Positions 43,887-57,999 of a stretch of DNA of 64,000 nt are shown piece by piece. The first letter of the stretch is position 1, and each line of letters opens with the position of its first letter. The stretch is taken from NCBI RefSeq assembly GCF_041146395.1, contig NC_090995.1, forward strand, positions 14,945,501-15,009,500. Direction: 5' to 3'. The DNA is from Eulemur rufifrons. Taxonomy: Eukaryota; Chordata; Mammalia; Primates; Lemuridae. The notes below the pieces were generated by a model. It did not search any database and had not been told where the DNA came from. It saw only the letters and a program-made list of their open reading frames with translations. Position numbers and translations under genes: made by a program.

Positions 43887-44785
43887 AGGAATGGATGTGA
43901 AAGATGCATATTAAAATAAAAAGCAGTTCACGCTTCCTTGCACAGTGAGAAAGTGAAACTGATAACATGTTATACAATCAATATATTTTCCTGAGAATTG
44001 TATTTTATCATTAGATGTGCTTTACTCATGTTTGCATAGCTAAATATGCTATGCGGGCAAGTTTCTTAAAACACACACACAAACACACACATACACACAC
44101 TAACTGCTCCAAAAATACATTTCTTAACTTCTACAGTTCACATCAAAAATCTGAAAGCCAGATTCATCAAGCTGATAGCCCAAAGTACCACGGATTTTCT
44201 TATATCCCTTTCTTCTCTTTGAAGGAAACTTCTGCCAAACACACAACCTAGGAATAGAAGTTTTGCCCTGACATAGTAACTGAAGTCTATTTATCTTTTT
44301 CATACCTTGCTCCAGGTATATCTTCCTTTTTCCCCTTTTATGTTAATTCCTTGAATGTTTGCAAACCTTATCCACTCTCAAGACGGCATGTAGTAAAATC
44401 TTAGATGAGAACTCATGTAAACATAGGAATATATATATACACAATGACATACAAATAATTCAACATCACATAGAGGCAGAATTATCAGGCAATTAGAGAA
44501 AGAAGAACTCTCAAGGTTAATTCTTTCACACAGCCCAAGAGAACAGGAGCCAAAATCAAGCCACCTGTTAAAATAAGTTGGGCAAGTCAGAGTCTAAAAC
44601 CATGCAAGAGTAAGGATGAGAGAAATTAGAAGCTCATGAAGTGAGGCACACACGCAAGAACCAAAATGCTGTAAATATCGTCTGGCAGGGTAATGAGGAA
44701 AAATCACAGACTCAAGTGTCTCAGAGCAGGACGAAGACAGCACTACCATCAAGGCACTGGTAGAAAATACAGAAGCCCATCGGCT
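43887..44785. other. single-copy noncoding DNA
   Basis: No gene. A CA-rich microsatellite lies at 44070-44101. The 85-codon minus frame at 44594-44851 runs into the Tigger-like element. Confidence 0.48.
44070..44101. repeat. (CA)n microsatellite, interrupted
   Basis: ACACACACACAAACACACAC then ATACACACAC. Confidence 0.92.
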
Positions 44786-45083
44786 TGGGATGTGGTCACT
44801 TCCTGCTAAGCCCATCGTAAGTTGAAAACATTGTTTAAGTCGAAAATGCATTTAATACAGCCAACCTACCGAACGTCTCCCCTTAGCTCAGCCTACCTGA
44901 AACATGCTCAGAACATTTACATCAGCCTACCTTTGAGCAAAATCATCTAACACAAAGCCTACTGTATAATAAAGTGTTGAATAACTCATGTCATTTATTA
45001 AAGACAGTACTGAACGCACCATGGTAAAGGTGGAAAAAAAAAAAATGGTAAGTTGAACAATTTTAAGTTGGGAATTGTACTTT
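44786..45083. mobile_element. Tigger-type DNA transposon, MITE
   Basis: GGGATGTGGTCACTTCCTGC, CATCGTAAGTTGAAAACATT, GTCGAAAATGCATTTAATAC, CAACCTACCGAACGTC, CTACCTGAAACATGCTCAGA, CTAACACAAAGCCTACTGTA and TAATAAAGTGTTGAATAACT are a well-known non-autonomous Tigger-group text. The right end GTAAGTTGAACAATTTTAAG then TTGGGAATTGTAC is an inverted copy of left-end style sequence. There is no transposase frame. Confidence 0.82.
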
Positions 45084-46320
45084 CAAAGTTCAGCCCAAGA
45101 AACTTTATTCATTTCCGAGAGGAAAGAAAGTAGCAAACTTGAATTGCCAAAGTAGGTGGGAGACCACAGCTACAGTTACAGGGAGAGGCGGGTACCGCAA
45201 CGTCGGTCTCAGACAAGCCAGGAGCCGGCTGGGGCAGAAAACAGACTCCACTAACTAAGAAAGGAAAGGTGGATTTGGGCTCAGAAAAACACCTTCCCCA
45301 AAGTGACACACAGGCCCAGGAAAGCTGAGAGCAGACCCTTCTGCATTGTCATATAGATCACACCGTCTTAGTTGAATAATGCTTTGCCAATAAAGAAAGA
45401 TTCCCCCCCCTTTTTTTTTATTATTCTAGAAAAAGGTGAAAGTCAGATTTCAACGAGAATTTCTTCATGACTAAGGACAACTGCCCTCCTCTATCATAAA
45501 TAGAAATGTGCGTTTAGGCGAAACGAGGCTGAGAATTTATTTGATGGTGGTTTTAAGCACCAGTTCTGGGAATTGCGATTGTCTTCTGATGTAGTCTGGG
45601 AGAGATATATGGGAGCCATCAGCTCTGACACTGGAGTGATTAGTGGCCATTACAGGCTGTTTTGGAGCATTCACGGGGGATCTTATTCCACACAAAACAA
45701 TCTGCAAAGAAAATCACTAATAAGGATGATCTATTACTGACTAGCTCGTCACCTGAAGCAAGTCTTATGCTGACATTTTCATTCGATGATTGATTTAAAA
45801 GTTTCAAAATCCTTGAAAGCCTATTCATGTCACATTTAAAACACTAAGTGCCATTGGAAGAAATAAGTGCCATTGGAAGAAATAGGCACCGTTAAAAAAA
45901 ATCGACTTTGAAATTAAATAACTCTATTTGGAATTCCTACTGCAGCAAAATAAAGTCAGCAAAATTCAGCGACAGAGGAAAAAATTTCACCAATGTGCCT
46001 TTTTCTGTACAGGCAACGGTGCAAACAATATCGCCATTTAAAATAGCATGAGACAAGTCCCATCAAATAAATGAAGGAGATGAGAAATTAGAATGAGGTA
46101 AAGAAAATTGAAATCATTGATTGCAAAATATTTTATTTAAAAATGAAAATTAAATTGTTAATTTTTTTTTAAATTTCTAGAATTGCACTACTGGTAATGT
46201 GATGGTAGCCACTCCCAAAATGAGGCCATTTCCCCCATCTCTGTTCCATCTTTTCCTTCCTCTCTGTAAAGCTAACCAGTTCTTGAAATGACTCTTCCGT
46301 GACTATGCTGGAAAAGTAAC
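45084..46320. other. single-copy noncoding DNA
   Basis: No repeat recognised except a perfect 19-bp tandem duplication (next entry). A C8T9 run lies near 45403-45420. A GC-richer patch lies at 45175-45240. Confidence 0.46.
45846..45883. repeat. 19-bp perfect tandem duplication
   Basis: AAGTGCCATTGGAAGAAAT at 45846-45864 and again at 45865-45883, identical. No mismatch between the copies suggests a fairly recent event. Confidence 0.95.
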
Positions 46321-46324
46321 CTTG

Positions 46325-46505
46325 CCTAGAACCCTGGATAGAAGTCACCTCTGGGGTCAGAGTTCAAAACTCACCTCTACTAGTTAGCCACTTAGTCACT
46401 TTGGGAGAGTCACTTCATAAGTTCCAACCTTATATTTGCTGTGAGAACTAAACAAGATCAGCATTCTTTAAAGAATCCAATAAATATTAGCTATTATTTT
46501 TACCA
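46325..46505 (+). mobile_element. MIR SINE
   Basis: GGGGTCAGAGTTCAAAACTC, TAGTTAGCCACTTAGTCACT, TTGGGAGAGTCACTTCATAA, GAGAACTAAACAAGATCAGC and ATAAATATTAGCTATTATTT fall in MIR consensus order from the B-box-like region to the 3' end. Confidence 0.75.
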
Positions 46506-46688
46506 GGTACGTGGGCTGGGAACAAAGTAAGTAGGGGGTAGTTTGTGTTTACATTTTAGGAAATCGCCCACTAAAAATTCACACGTACAAAACAACATAG
46601 AAAGAACTGCAAGTGAAGTAGATAAATGCAAAGAAGACACCAGCTCAAACACGTTTCCTTAGACAGACAGCGTTATCTATCTAAACAG
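46506..46688. other. single-copy noncoding DNA
   Basis: Nothing recognised. Confidence 0.45.
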
Positions 46689-47886
46689 GATCTGCACCTC
46701 TCACCACTCAGCAAAAATTAATTCGTGATGGATAACAGACTTAAACCTAAATCATGAAACTATTAAAAGAATTCAAGAAGACGTTGGAAAAACTCTTACA
46801 GATTTTGGTCTAGACAGACAATTTATGAAGAAGACCTCAAAGGCAATCACAGCAACAACAAAAATAAATAAATGGGACCTGATTAAATTAAAAAGCTTCT
46901 GCACAGCCAAGGAAGCAATCAATAGAGCTAATAGAGAACCCACAGAGTGGGAGAAAATATTTGCGTGCTAGACATCTGATATAGGGCTAATAACCAGAAT
47001 CTATAATGAAATCAAGGGAATCAGCAAGAAAACATCAAACCACCCCATTAAAAGTGGGCAAAAGACATGAACAGAAGCTTTTCAAAAGAAGGTAGACCAA
47101 TGGACAAGACACATATGAAAAAATGCTCAACATCTCTAATCATCAGGGAAATGCAAATCCAAACCATTAATGAGATATCACCCAACTCCAGTGAGAATGG
47201 CTTTTATCAAAAAGTCCCAAAACAACAGATGCTGGTGTGGATATGGAGAGAAAAGAACACTTATACACTTCTGGTGGGACTGCAAACTAGTGCAACCTCT
47301 ATGGAAAGTAATACTGAGATACCTCAAAGAACTAAAAGTAGAACTACCATTTGGTCCAGCAATCCCATTACTGGGTATTTACCCAAATGAAAAAAAGACA
47401 TTCTATAAAAAAGACATCTGCACTCGAATGTTTATGGCAGCACAATTCACAATTGCAAAGATGTGGGAACAACCCAAGTGCCCATCAATACATGAGTAGA
47501 TTAATATAATGTGGTATATGTACACCATGGAGTACTACACAGCCATAAAAAATGGGGAACAAACACCTTTTGTAACAAACTGGATGGAACTGGAGACCAT
47601 CAAGTGAAGTATCACAAGAATAGAAGAACAAAAACCACATTTACTCACTACTAAATGGAAACTTATAGATCAACCCTCACATACACATATGGTCATCAAA
47701 TTCAACGTCCATCAAGCAGGTGGAGGGGGAGGGGATGGGTGAATTCACACCTAACGGGTACAATGCACACTCTCTGGGTGATAGAGACACTTATGACTTT
47801 GACTCAAACTGTACAAAAACCATTCATGTAACCAAAAGGCCTGTACCCCTGTTAATATTCTGCAATAAAAAAAGAAATGAAAATAA
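46689..47886 (+). mobile_element. L1 LINE, 5'-truncated, relatively young
   Basis: The best preserved L1 here, about 1.2 kb. ORF2 3' landmarks run from CACCTCTCACCACTCAGC through GATTAAATTAAAAAGCTTCT, AACCACCCCATTAAAAGTGG and AATGAGATATCACCCAACTC to GTACACCATGGAGTACTACA. At 47170-47499 a 109-codon frame gives the ORF2 C-terminus, including the zinc-knuckle region; [20 protein letters not shown] shows the second cysteine of the CCHC motif replaced by Y. Upstream the frame is broken (47067 frame is out of phase) and TAG stops occur. The 3' UTR has GGGTACAATGCACACTCTCT and CCTGTACCCCTGTTAATATT and a short tail after GCAATAAAAAAA. The 3' UTR type fits an L1MA-derived strepsirrhine lineage. Confidence 0.95.
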
Positions 47887-49849
47887 TTGTGCTAAAGTTG
47901 GTTTTTAATTTTTTTTTTCCAAAATGTTCTTTCAGCTATTTGTCTTATTGCTCCTATAATCGGCCTAAGGAAAAAAATAAAAATAAAAATGATAAACAGT
48001 GCTAAACAAGAAGGCGTAAAGATAGTACGGGCTGCATGTGATAAGTCGGAAGCCGGGGTTGCTTTATGGAATTAAAGCCGTGGCTTCGTAACATAACTTC
48101 AAACGGAGAAAAACGCACAGGGAAATGAGCTGCAAGGGCATCTCCCTGCCAATTCTCCCACCTTTGACTCAGATTCTTACGACTTCTGCTCCACAACTTG
48201 CTCCTGGGGATCTTCCCTTCTACATGGGATCACGGCTCAGCTCCTTCAGAGAAACCAGACAGGTGAGTAGGTGCTTGGACGTTACAGTATGTGCTAGTTC
48301 TGTGATGCATAAGCTAGATTAATAATTACACTTGCACATACAGCCAGAATAAACCAGAAAGGCACATGTTTCCAGACTATCGAGGGGTGCACAGGTCCTT
48401 TGAAGCAGTGGCCGTAATTGTGCAAACTTGTCATCTAGAGAAAGGAGAGTTTGCCAGAGGTCACGAATACGTCTGACGCTGGGAAACCAATGTAATTGTC
48501 TAGGTTTCCTTAACCAGCTTTGCTGACTCCAGTTTTACAAAGAATATTAAACAAGCTATTAAAGATATTCTGAATAAAATAATAGAAGTCTAGTTATATG
48601 ATCGCTATCGATCTGAACTTTCCACGATGAAGAAAGGTCTTCGAAACGCCAAGATTCAGAGGGACAGATCTGATTTCCTTATGTGTTTATTCCTCACTTT
48701 TATTTTTACTCTTTCTTCCTTCCCTCCCTCCCTTATTCTCTTTCTTCTTTCTTTTCCTTTTAATTCTTCCCATTAGATGGGGAAAAAAAGGCCTATTGAC
48801 CACCTGTCTACTAATACATAATTTATTTCCAATATATTCTCTCTCCGTTGGTAACATTTATTCTTGGGGAGGGGAAGAGGACGGAGATACAACAAAAGAT
48901 ACAAAAACAAACAGGCAGAAAAAGACACTGTCCTGGCCACCCCCCTAAGGGAATCTTGGGGAGCAGAGATTTCTCTTTCCTTTTCAAGGTCATTTCGTGT
49001 TTCCTGTCATGCGCTGGCAGGGTGACAGCCCCTGCTCCCTGGCGCTTTCTTAAGTATAAATTGGTTTCCAATAAAGATGCTCTCACACCTTGCAGGGAAC
49101 AGCATTGTTTCTAATACACTTGTAACCAACGCTGCTGGTCCCCGGGGAGTTTCAGGGGACCTCAAAGGCAATAGTTCTCTACCGAGGAGCAGAGAAGCCA
49201 TTACAGCTTGTCCTGGAAGATTTAATAGGTGTCATAATTTATCATGTAAACCGAAAAGTGTTTCTTAATTAAGTGCGTACGTTAATGAATTTTTTAATTT
49301 GATCCCTGTAAGTACCTTGCTATACTAATTGCAATATTCTACACATTAGTCATCCGCTGTTGCCCTTGGCTATTTTCTACCCTGAGAGGGAGAGAAAGGG
49401 AGCTTTTTCAGTTAAAGTTCATTTAACTCTTTCCACCCAACAAATTAGATGTCGTCTTACTCACTCCAGAGTGACAGCCATGGTTGGATTTCGCGGAGCT
49501 TTTAGAGAATTTGTAGGTGGGGACCGGCTTAAATTTCTGGTATTTTTCAATCAATAGGAAGTTGGGTTCACTGGCCAGAAACTGAGGTCCTGAACTTGCA
49601 CAGAGAGGCACTTTCTTCAGTTTTCCTAAGATTGAAGAGTTTTATAAGGGCTACGATGCAGAGAAGGGCCACAGTATCTTCTGTTTATCCAAATTTCAGA
49701 TAAACAATGAGTCATTTTGTAAGAGTTCTATGCAGTGTGATTAATGAAAGGCTTACATTTGTACAGCACTCCTCAAATTCAAAAGAATTAAGGGGAAAAA
49801 TAAAGCTTATGTGTGATATCTACTTGATATTATATCTAGAATAAATGAA
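47887..49849. other. single-copy noncoding DNA
   Basis: No repeat recognised apart from a pyrimidine tract (TTCCTTCCCTCCCTCCCTTA and neighbours) at 48705-48775. Overlapping frames on both strands at 48823-49268 lie in a GC-richer patch and have no domains. The stretch 49225-49310 (AATTTATCATGTAAACCG, TTCTTAATTAAGTGCGTACG, TTAATGAATTTTTTAATTTG) has a density of AT cores as in enhancers. Confidence 0.46.
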
Positions 49850-50120
49850 TCACTATTTGTAATAATAAAGGATAGGCTTAGGATATAATGTGAAGTCCAA
49901 AAGCACAATATTATTATACATTACAGTACAATATTATTAAACTACAAAAAAAGTTTGCAGAAAAAATATTTGGAAAATAACATGCTCAGTCACTATAGTG
50001 GTTACTTCCTGGTGACAAGGTTATAGGTATTTTTCCTATTTCTGTACTTCTGTATTTTCCAAATATGATGCTCACATGTTCTCTAGTGGGGAAAATCCCC
50101 TTATTTTTAAAAATCTGGCA
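49850..50120 (+). mobile_element. old L1M 3' UTR fragment
   Basis: TATAGTGGTTACTTCCTGGT, GACAAGGTTATAGGTATTTT, TTCTGTACTTCTGTATTTTC and CAAATATGATGCTCAC match the 3' end phrase of old L1 elements (AACAGTGGTTATCTCTGGG ... CTGTATTTTCCAAATTTTC). The preceding A-rich text fits the region just upstream. Confidence 0.6.
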
Positions 50121-50639
50121 AAACATTGTTGTATGAGAAGACTTTGAGCCTCAGACTTCATTTTTAGCAAGACATGCTCTGTATTTAAATAGCTATGATA
50201 CAGCATTTTAATTTTTTTCATGTGTTCAAATTTGTCCATATTTGAGACCAAAAAACCTCCAGATACAAAGTGTTATTTAGGAATGATTAAAAACAAACCA
50301 AAAAAACCCCCTCCAATTGGATTATTCAGGAGGAAATAACTTTACTGTAAGAAATTTTATTTGGTTTTCTTATATTTAGAGACATATAATTTTCTCTTTT
50401 ATGTGCTATCTATAATAACTGATTTATAAGATTGAGCTGCATATGAAAATCAAAATATTAAAACAAGAAGAGTATCATTTAATTGACACAGGTACAAACA
50501 CCTTACTTTTGATACATTTATATTTTACAAAGAACTCTTATACTCAAGAGAACTCAATTTGAATCTTAGCTCTGATACACTCAGCTATGAGATTTTTTTA
50601 AAAGGCATTTAAATTGAGTCTCTGTTATTACGTAGAATG
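50121..50639. other. AT-rich single-copy DNA
   Basis: No repeat or gene recognised. Confidence 0.48.
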
Positions 50640-50745
50640 AATAGAATTACTAAATAAGCTACAGGATGCCCAATTAAAACTTGAATTTCAGATAAACAAT
50701 GAATAATTTTTTAATGTAAGTTTACTGCAAGTACTGTTTGCTAAA
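50640..50745. mobile_element. old interspersed repeat, family not named
   Basis: CTACAGGATGCCCAATTAAA then CTTGAATTTCAGATAAACAA and TGAATAATTTTTTAATGTAA is text I know as a common mammalian repeat but cannot assign to a family. The core AATTTCAGATAAACAATGA also occurs at about 49692-49710. Confidence 0.4.
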
Positions 50746-50802
50746 TCTGTCAACCAGACCAATGAAGGAAGTAGGGTACATCCGAATCAACAGGATGATT
50801 TT

Positions 50803-50832
50803 TGGTTTTTGGTTTGTTTGTTTGTTTGTTTA
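50803..50832. repeat. (GTTT)n short tandem repeat
   Basis: GGTTTTTGGTTTGTTTGTTTG followed by TTTGTTT. Confidence 0.88.
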
Positions 50833-50924
50833 ATATGCATGCCCCGCTCCAGAATTTTACTCTTCAGGGGTTGAGGTCCAGTAATCCAAAAATAAAAGAT
50901 CCTTACTTCCAAGTGATTTTTCCT

Positions 50925-51150
50925 AAGGACTGCAAGATCTAGTGTTTGGAAACCACTGTTACACAGCAGGACTGCTCATGGCTGAATGTGCATGAGAATC
51001 ACTAGGGCATCAAATTATTAATAAAATGCAGGTTTCTCCTTCATCAGTTGGGAGGTTGGGGGTTTGAGATTCTGCATTTCTACCAAGTTCCAGGGCTATA
51101 CTGACGCTGCCGACCCTTAGACCAAATTCCAAGCAGCAAGAGTGTTTAGA
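50925..51150 (+). mobile_element. MER5-like hAT-Charlie MITE
   Basis: Left end GTTTGGAAACCACTG, then ATGTGCATGAGAATCACTAG, TAAAATGCAGGTTTCTCC, GAGATTCTGCATTTCTACCA, AGTTCCAGGGCTATACTGAC and GCTGCCGACCCTTAGACC, in the order of the MER5 consensus (TGCATCAGAATCACCTGGA ... GAATTTGCATTTCTAACAAG ... GATGCTGATGCTGCTGG). Non-autonomous, moved by hAT transposase in trans, no coding sequence. Confidence 0.8.
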
Positions 51151-51429
51151 CGATTTGTGATGTCTCTGCTAGGTTTAGAATTTATTGATCCTCCGATTCT
51201 TTTTTTGCATACATTGTTTCATTTTATTAAAACATCACTTTCAAACACATGACGACACATTGTCTGTGATCGAATCCTTCCCCAGTAGATTGGAACTCAG
51301 ATAACTCAGTACCCTACGGTCATATCATACTTTCCTTGTCATTCTTGTCTGAACCGTGTTTTAACGATATAAGCTTATCAGAAACGTCAGAACTAGAATG
51401 TCATTTTTATCTATAAGATATGTGTCTTG
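51151..51429. other. single-copy noncoding DNA
   Basis: Nothing recognised. Confidence 0.5.
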
Positions 51430-51540
51430 TCTATTTGTTCATTTAATGAGCACTTAATGAATCCCTACGGTGTGCCAGGCATCAAGGATGATCGACAGGG
51501 AAAACTCGTCAGAGAACTCTATGAGTTTACTGAAAGTTTG
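51430..51540 (-). mobile_element. L2 LINE, 3' end
   Basis: TTGTTCATTTAATGAGCACT, TAATGAATCCCTACGGTGTG, CCAGGCATCAAGGATGATCG and CAGGGAAAACTCGTCAGAGA follow the reverse-complement L2 tail. It meets the sense L2 piece at 51560 head to head. Confidence 0.75.
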
Positions 51541-51559
51541 AGTGTGGTCCGAGTTTCTG

Positions 51560-51807
51560 ACCTTGTAATCCCACCGCTCTTTTCCACCATCTTATGGTCA
51601 ACTTGCTCCCTCCTCAGATTCTCTGTGTGGGAGCTCCTCCTCCTCTAAATCTTGACGTGGTTGCCTCCTTTTAGCACTGAAGTCCAAGTCACAATGCCAG
51701 CTCCTTACAGAGAGTTTCTCTAACTTTTCTATCTAAAGCAGATACCACCGTGTCACTGTTTTATGACATTACCATTTTTATGATCTGAAATTCTCTTTCT
51801 GACTTAT
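51560..51807 (+). mobile_element. L2 LINE, distal ORF2/3' UTR
   Basis: TTGCCTCCTTTTAGCACTGA, AGTCACAATGCCAGCTCCTT, TATCTAAAGCAGATACCACC, GTGTCACTGTTTTATGACAT and TATGATCTGAAATTCTC correspond to the sense L2 passage reading TCAAATGTCACCTCCTCAG ... CTATCTAAAGTAGC ... CTGTTTTATTTCCTTCATAG ... ATCTGAAATTATCTT. The Alu at 51820 interrupts it. Confidence 0.68.
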
Positions 51808-51844
51808 TCATGCATATATGTGTGTGTGTGTGTGTGTGTGTCTG

Positions 51845-51883
<39 letters not shown>

Positions 51884-52214
51884 CTTTGAGACGGAGTCTC
51901 ACTCTGTTGCCCGGGCTAGAGTGCTGTGGCGTCAGCCTCGCTCACAGCAACCTCAAACTCCTGAGCTCAAGCAATCCTCCTGCCTCAGCCTCCCGAGTAG
52001 CTGGGACTACAGGCATGTGCCACCATGCCCGGCTAATTTTTTCTATATATATTTAGTTGTCCAGATAATTTCTTTATATTTTTAGTAGAGATGGGGTCTC
52101 GCTCTTGCTCAGGCTGGTCTCGAACTCCTGACCTCGAGCGATCCTCCCACCTCGGCCTCCCAGAGTGCTGGGATTACAGGGGTGAGCCTCCGCGCCCAGC
52201 CATCATGCATATAT
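51808..52214 (-). mobile_element. full-length strepsirrhine Alu with a TG/TA-expanded tail
   Basis: Alu body on the minus strand from about 52201 (GGCTGGGCGCGGAGGCTCACC) to a T run at 51868-51883. Target-site duplications TCATGCATATAT lie at 51808-51819 and 52203-52214, both perfect. The TG array (51820-51841) and TA array (51845-51867) therefore lie inside the insertion, beyond the T run, so they have grown in the Alu's own 3' tail. Several frames here (51810-52085 and others) are Alu translations, not genes. Confidence 0.96.
51820..51867. repeat. (TG)n(TA)n compound microsatellite
   Basis: About 11 TG units, TCTG, then about 11 TA units, running straight into the Alu T run. Confidence 0.96.
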
Positions 52215-55169
<2,955 letters not shown>

Positions 55170-55250
55170 GGGTGCTAAGTTTTGTTAGGGCAGAGAATAT
55201 ATTTATCTTATGTATCACTGTATCTCATAAGGGAAGATTTTGATACTAGA
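55170..55250 (+). mobile_element. possible L2 3' fragment
   Basis: GGGCAGAGAATATATTTATC then TATGTATCACTGTATCTCAT resembles the sense tail GGGCAGGGACTTTGTCTG / TTCACTGCTGTATCCCC. Weak. Confidence 0.38.
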
Positions 55251-55559
55251 TGAGGTTCAAGCAAATACTTTCTCAATAGTATATAGTCCTATTATACAGA
55301 TACAAGTGATGTGAGTCACAGACTTCTGCTTTTTGGAAATCTTTCTTTTATTAACTATGCTTTCCCATTGGATGAGGCTACTAGGAATACTTTGACATTA
55401 AAAATAAGCCATTGTGTTCCCTTTTCTGAAAATATATGCAAGCCATCACAGTTAAAAGCAATACTTGGTAGAAAAAATGGACATAACATTGGTAAAGAAA
55501 GCTCTATAGTCATAGCTAAGTGAATAATATGTCTACTTCCACTTGCCAAGAAAAATGGA
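55251..55559. other. single-copy noncoding DNA
   Basis: Nothing recognised. Confidence 0.48.
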
Positions 55560-55845
55560 AACCAGCACGGCTACAGAATTATCGAATGCCAGATTGGGAA
55601 GGAAAGACAGAGAGTTCTTCATTCTTCAGTCCATGGAAGAACCCACCTAAGACACACCGGGGACGTGCAACTATTTAAAGCCTGCAGGAAACATTGTTTC
55701 AGTCAAGTTGAGTTCAGTCTCTCCCTGCTACTGCAATAGTCTCAATCCTAATTGCAACAGCCTCGAATAAAGTCCCTCTTGACCATTGAACTCCATCAAA
55801 TAAACTTTTTCTTTGACAGTGCCCCGAAGAGCTGCTTTCAAATTA
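55560..55845 (+). mobile_element. probable class I endogenous retroviral LTR
   Basis: Has LTR order on the plus strand: a TATA-like CTATTTAAAGCC at about 55672, then the pyrimidine-rich CAGTCTCTCCCTGCTACTGC, AATAGTCTCAATCCTAATTG and CAACAGCCTCGAATAAAGTC with an AATAAA signal at about 55767, and a U5-like end GAACTCCATCAAATAAACTT. The GCAATAG...AATAAAGTC text is typical of class I LTRs. The 5' boundary is uncertain, and no internal genes follow; the next repeat is an unrelated LTR in the opposite orientation. Confidence 0.5.
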
Positions 55846-55898
55846 TATTTTTTTTTTTTTTTTGGCAGGATGAGAAAATCGTATTTTAATTCAAGGCT

Positions 55899-56474
55899 CT
55901 TGTCTTAAGGGTTCTCCATGGAAACAGAACCAATGGGATGGAGACATATATAGAAATAAATTTATTGCAAACAATTGACTCATGGGATGGGGAGGCTGAG
56001 ACGTCCCAAACTCTGCAGAGGCAGCAAGTGGGAGACGTAGGAGAACTGAAGGTACAGTTTCAGTCTGAGGCTGAGGGTCCAGTTCTAGTCCAAAGTCCAA
56101 AAGTCTGAGAACCAAGGAGAGCCGATGGTACAGTTACAGTCCAAAGATTGTGTTCTTTCGCTCTGAAAGCTGGTGGCTTAAGAAGCAAGAAAAGCCGATG
56201 TTTCAGCTTGAGTCTGAAGGCAGGAAAAAGAATATCCCAGCTCACAGCAGTCGGTCGAGGAAGGGTCAGCCTTTTTTGTTGTCCTCAGGCCGTCACCTGA
56301 TTGCACGGGGCAGCCCATCCACATTAGGAAGGGCAATCTGCTTTCCTCCTCATACTGACTCAAATGCTAATCTTACCCAGAAATACCCTCATACACACAT
56401 GCAAAATAAAGTTTGGCCAAATGTCGAAGCACCCCAGGGGCCAGTGAAGTTGATGCACGACATAAACCATCACA
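55899..56474 (-). mobile_element. ERVL-type solo LTR (MLT2-like)
   Basis: Read on the minus strand this starts TGTGATGGTTTATGTCG at 56474, continues with GGTGCTTCGACATTTGGCC and GAGTATGAGGAGGAAAGCAG, carries AATAAATTTATTTC near the end, and finishes CCATTGGTTCTGTTTCCATG / GAGAACCC. It is nearly complete. Phrases such as GTACAGTTTCAGTCTGAGG and GTACAGTTACAGTCCAAAG are the same internal unit of the LTR repeated, as in the family consensus. The frames here (56150-56485 and others) are not genes. Confidence 0.82.
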
Positions 56475-57999
56475 GCTCTGTTTGAGTAAAACTGGTCTGA
56501 CTTCATTATTGTAAAGTATATTTCATAAAATTAGAACAAAATAGTTTACCTATGAGAGTTATTTTTATTATATAAGATATTAAAAACCAACACGGCACAA
56601 CCAAAAAATGTAAGTGAGAGTGAAAGGTGCTAAAAACATTTGGCATCGTGGAAATTTGTCTCATTGGCTTTGCCGAAATTATTCAAACTCACCCAAGAAT
56701 TTTACTTTCTGCAAAGCTACAAGAAAGGGTACCTGCGAAGCTTTAGCTATCCATTTTGTCGTTTATGTAAATCCAATGATTTATCAGTAAGATGAAAGGA
56801 TTTTATTTACTAAAATATGAATATTTACTATGCAATACGAGTAAATATCCTATCTAACGATCATTTATTCTCCTTCACTTTTTATAACAGAAAACTCAAA
56901 AATCTCATTTCGAGCCTGTGCTATTCTATTTATTCTTCTGTTCTCTCTTCCCCTTAAATAATAGCAACTATAACTAAAATCCTTTAAACATATCAATACA
57001 TAACAATACCTCATGCATGTAGGAGTAATATGTTAGCAACTTCTAACCTATTATTCAATATAATACATGTTTATTCCCAAGGTTTGATGGAGATTATGTT
57101 TAATCTACAAAATCTACGGAAAAACAAAAATGTCTTATATTTAGTTCTCATGTGCCAAATTGGCTGGTCTTCCTTGGGGCTTTACGATGAAATTAGCAAT
57201 TGAGTCGTATTTGCTGTGAGGGCAACAAAAGCCCAGTTTAGAAACTGGTACCAATAGATTAACACCACTATGTTCTAAGTAGCTGGAAATCACCATTTTC
57301 TCATATGGAAGTAAATGTTTCCCTTTGCATAGTATAAATGAAGGATTCCAAGATGACTTAGACATCAGTGGCCATTCATGGTCCTTCCTCATTCTTCTCC
57401 ACCTCACTGTCCCAATTCTCAGCCAGAGGAAACCCCTCCTGTTCCCTCCACTGCCCCTAACTGGGAGATTGATCAAGTCCCAATTCTCCTCCAGCAATCA
57501 TTTCCAGATCTCCTTTTTTTTTCCTCTTCCCTTGCATGGTTATTTAGGGATCAGGAAAGAGTTACCTGTTCTGTTTCTATTAACTTTTGATTTCCCAAAG
57601 TTCTCCACCACAGAGACCCAACCAAACATCCTTGTCCCTAATTTAGATCCAGTGACATTCACGCTCCGAAGCCACAAGAAACGTACCTACACGTCAAAAC
57701 CACGCACACATACCTCATGCGCTCCCTTCTTTCTCTAGTGTCAACCTGATTAATATTCTGCCAGTGGAGGAAGAAGAAGAGGAAAGCTATAAACAGACAT
57801 TAAGAAAGTCACTCGTCAGGTTGGGTGAAGACGCAGTTTTTTGTCTGTTCTTTTAGGTAATTAAAAGAAAAAGAATAAGACGTCAACTATGCCAAGACCA
57901 AAGAGACCTCAATACACGCTAAGTATATAAATATTTAAGCAGCTCGCCCCCCACACCACGTCTCAGCAACACACACACGTGTCTCCTTGAGCCCCTAAG
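56475..57999. other. single-copy noncoding DNA
   Basis: No repeat recognised. Overlapping frames of 118 (minus, 57141-57497), 137 (plus, 57325-57738) and 70 codons share the stretch 57325-57590 on both strands; the plus one is proline/leucine/phenylalanine-rich from pyrimidine-rich DNA. None has a domain I recognise. Confidence 0.42.

Noticed and set aside
51810..52085. 91- and 78-codon frames with [24 protein letters not shown] text
   Set aside because: These are translations of Alu sequence.
55845..55866. T run as an Alu tail
   Set aside because: No Alu or L1 body adjoins it on the right; the next element is an LTR.
57325..57738. 137-codon plus-strand open frame
   Set aside because: Shares its bases with a 118-codon minus-strand frame and has a low-complexity leucine/proline/phenylalanine composition.
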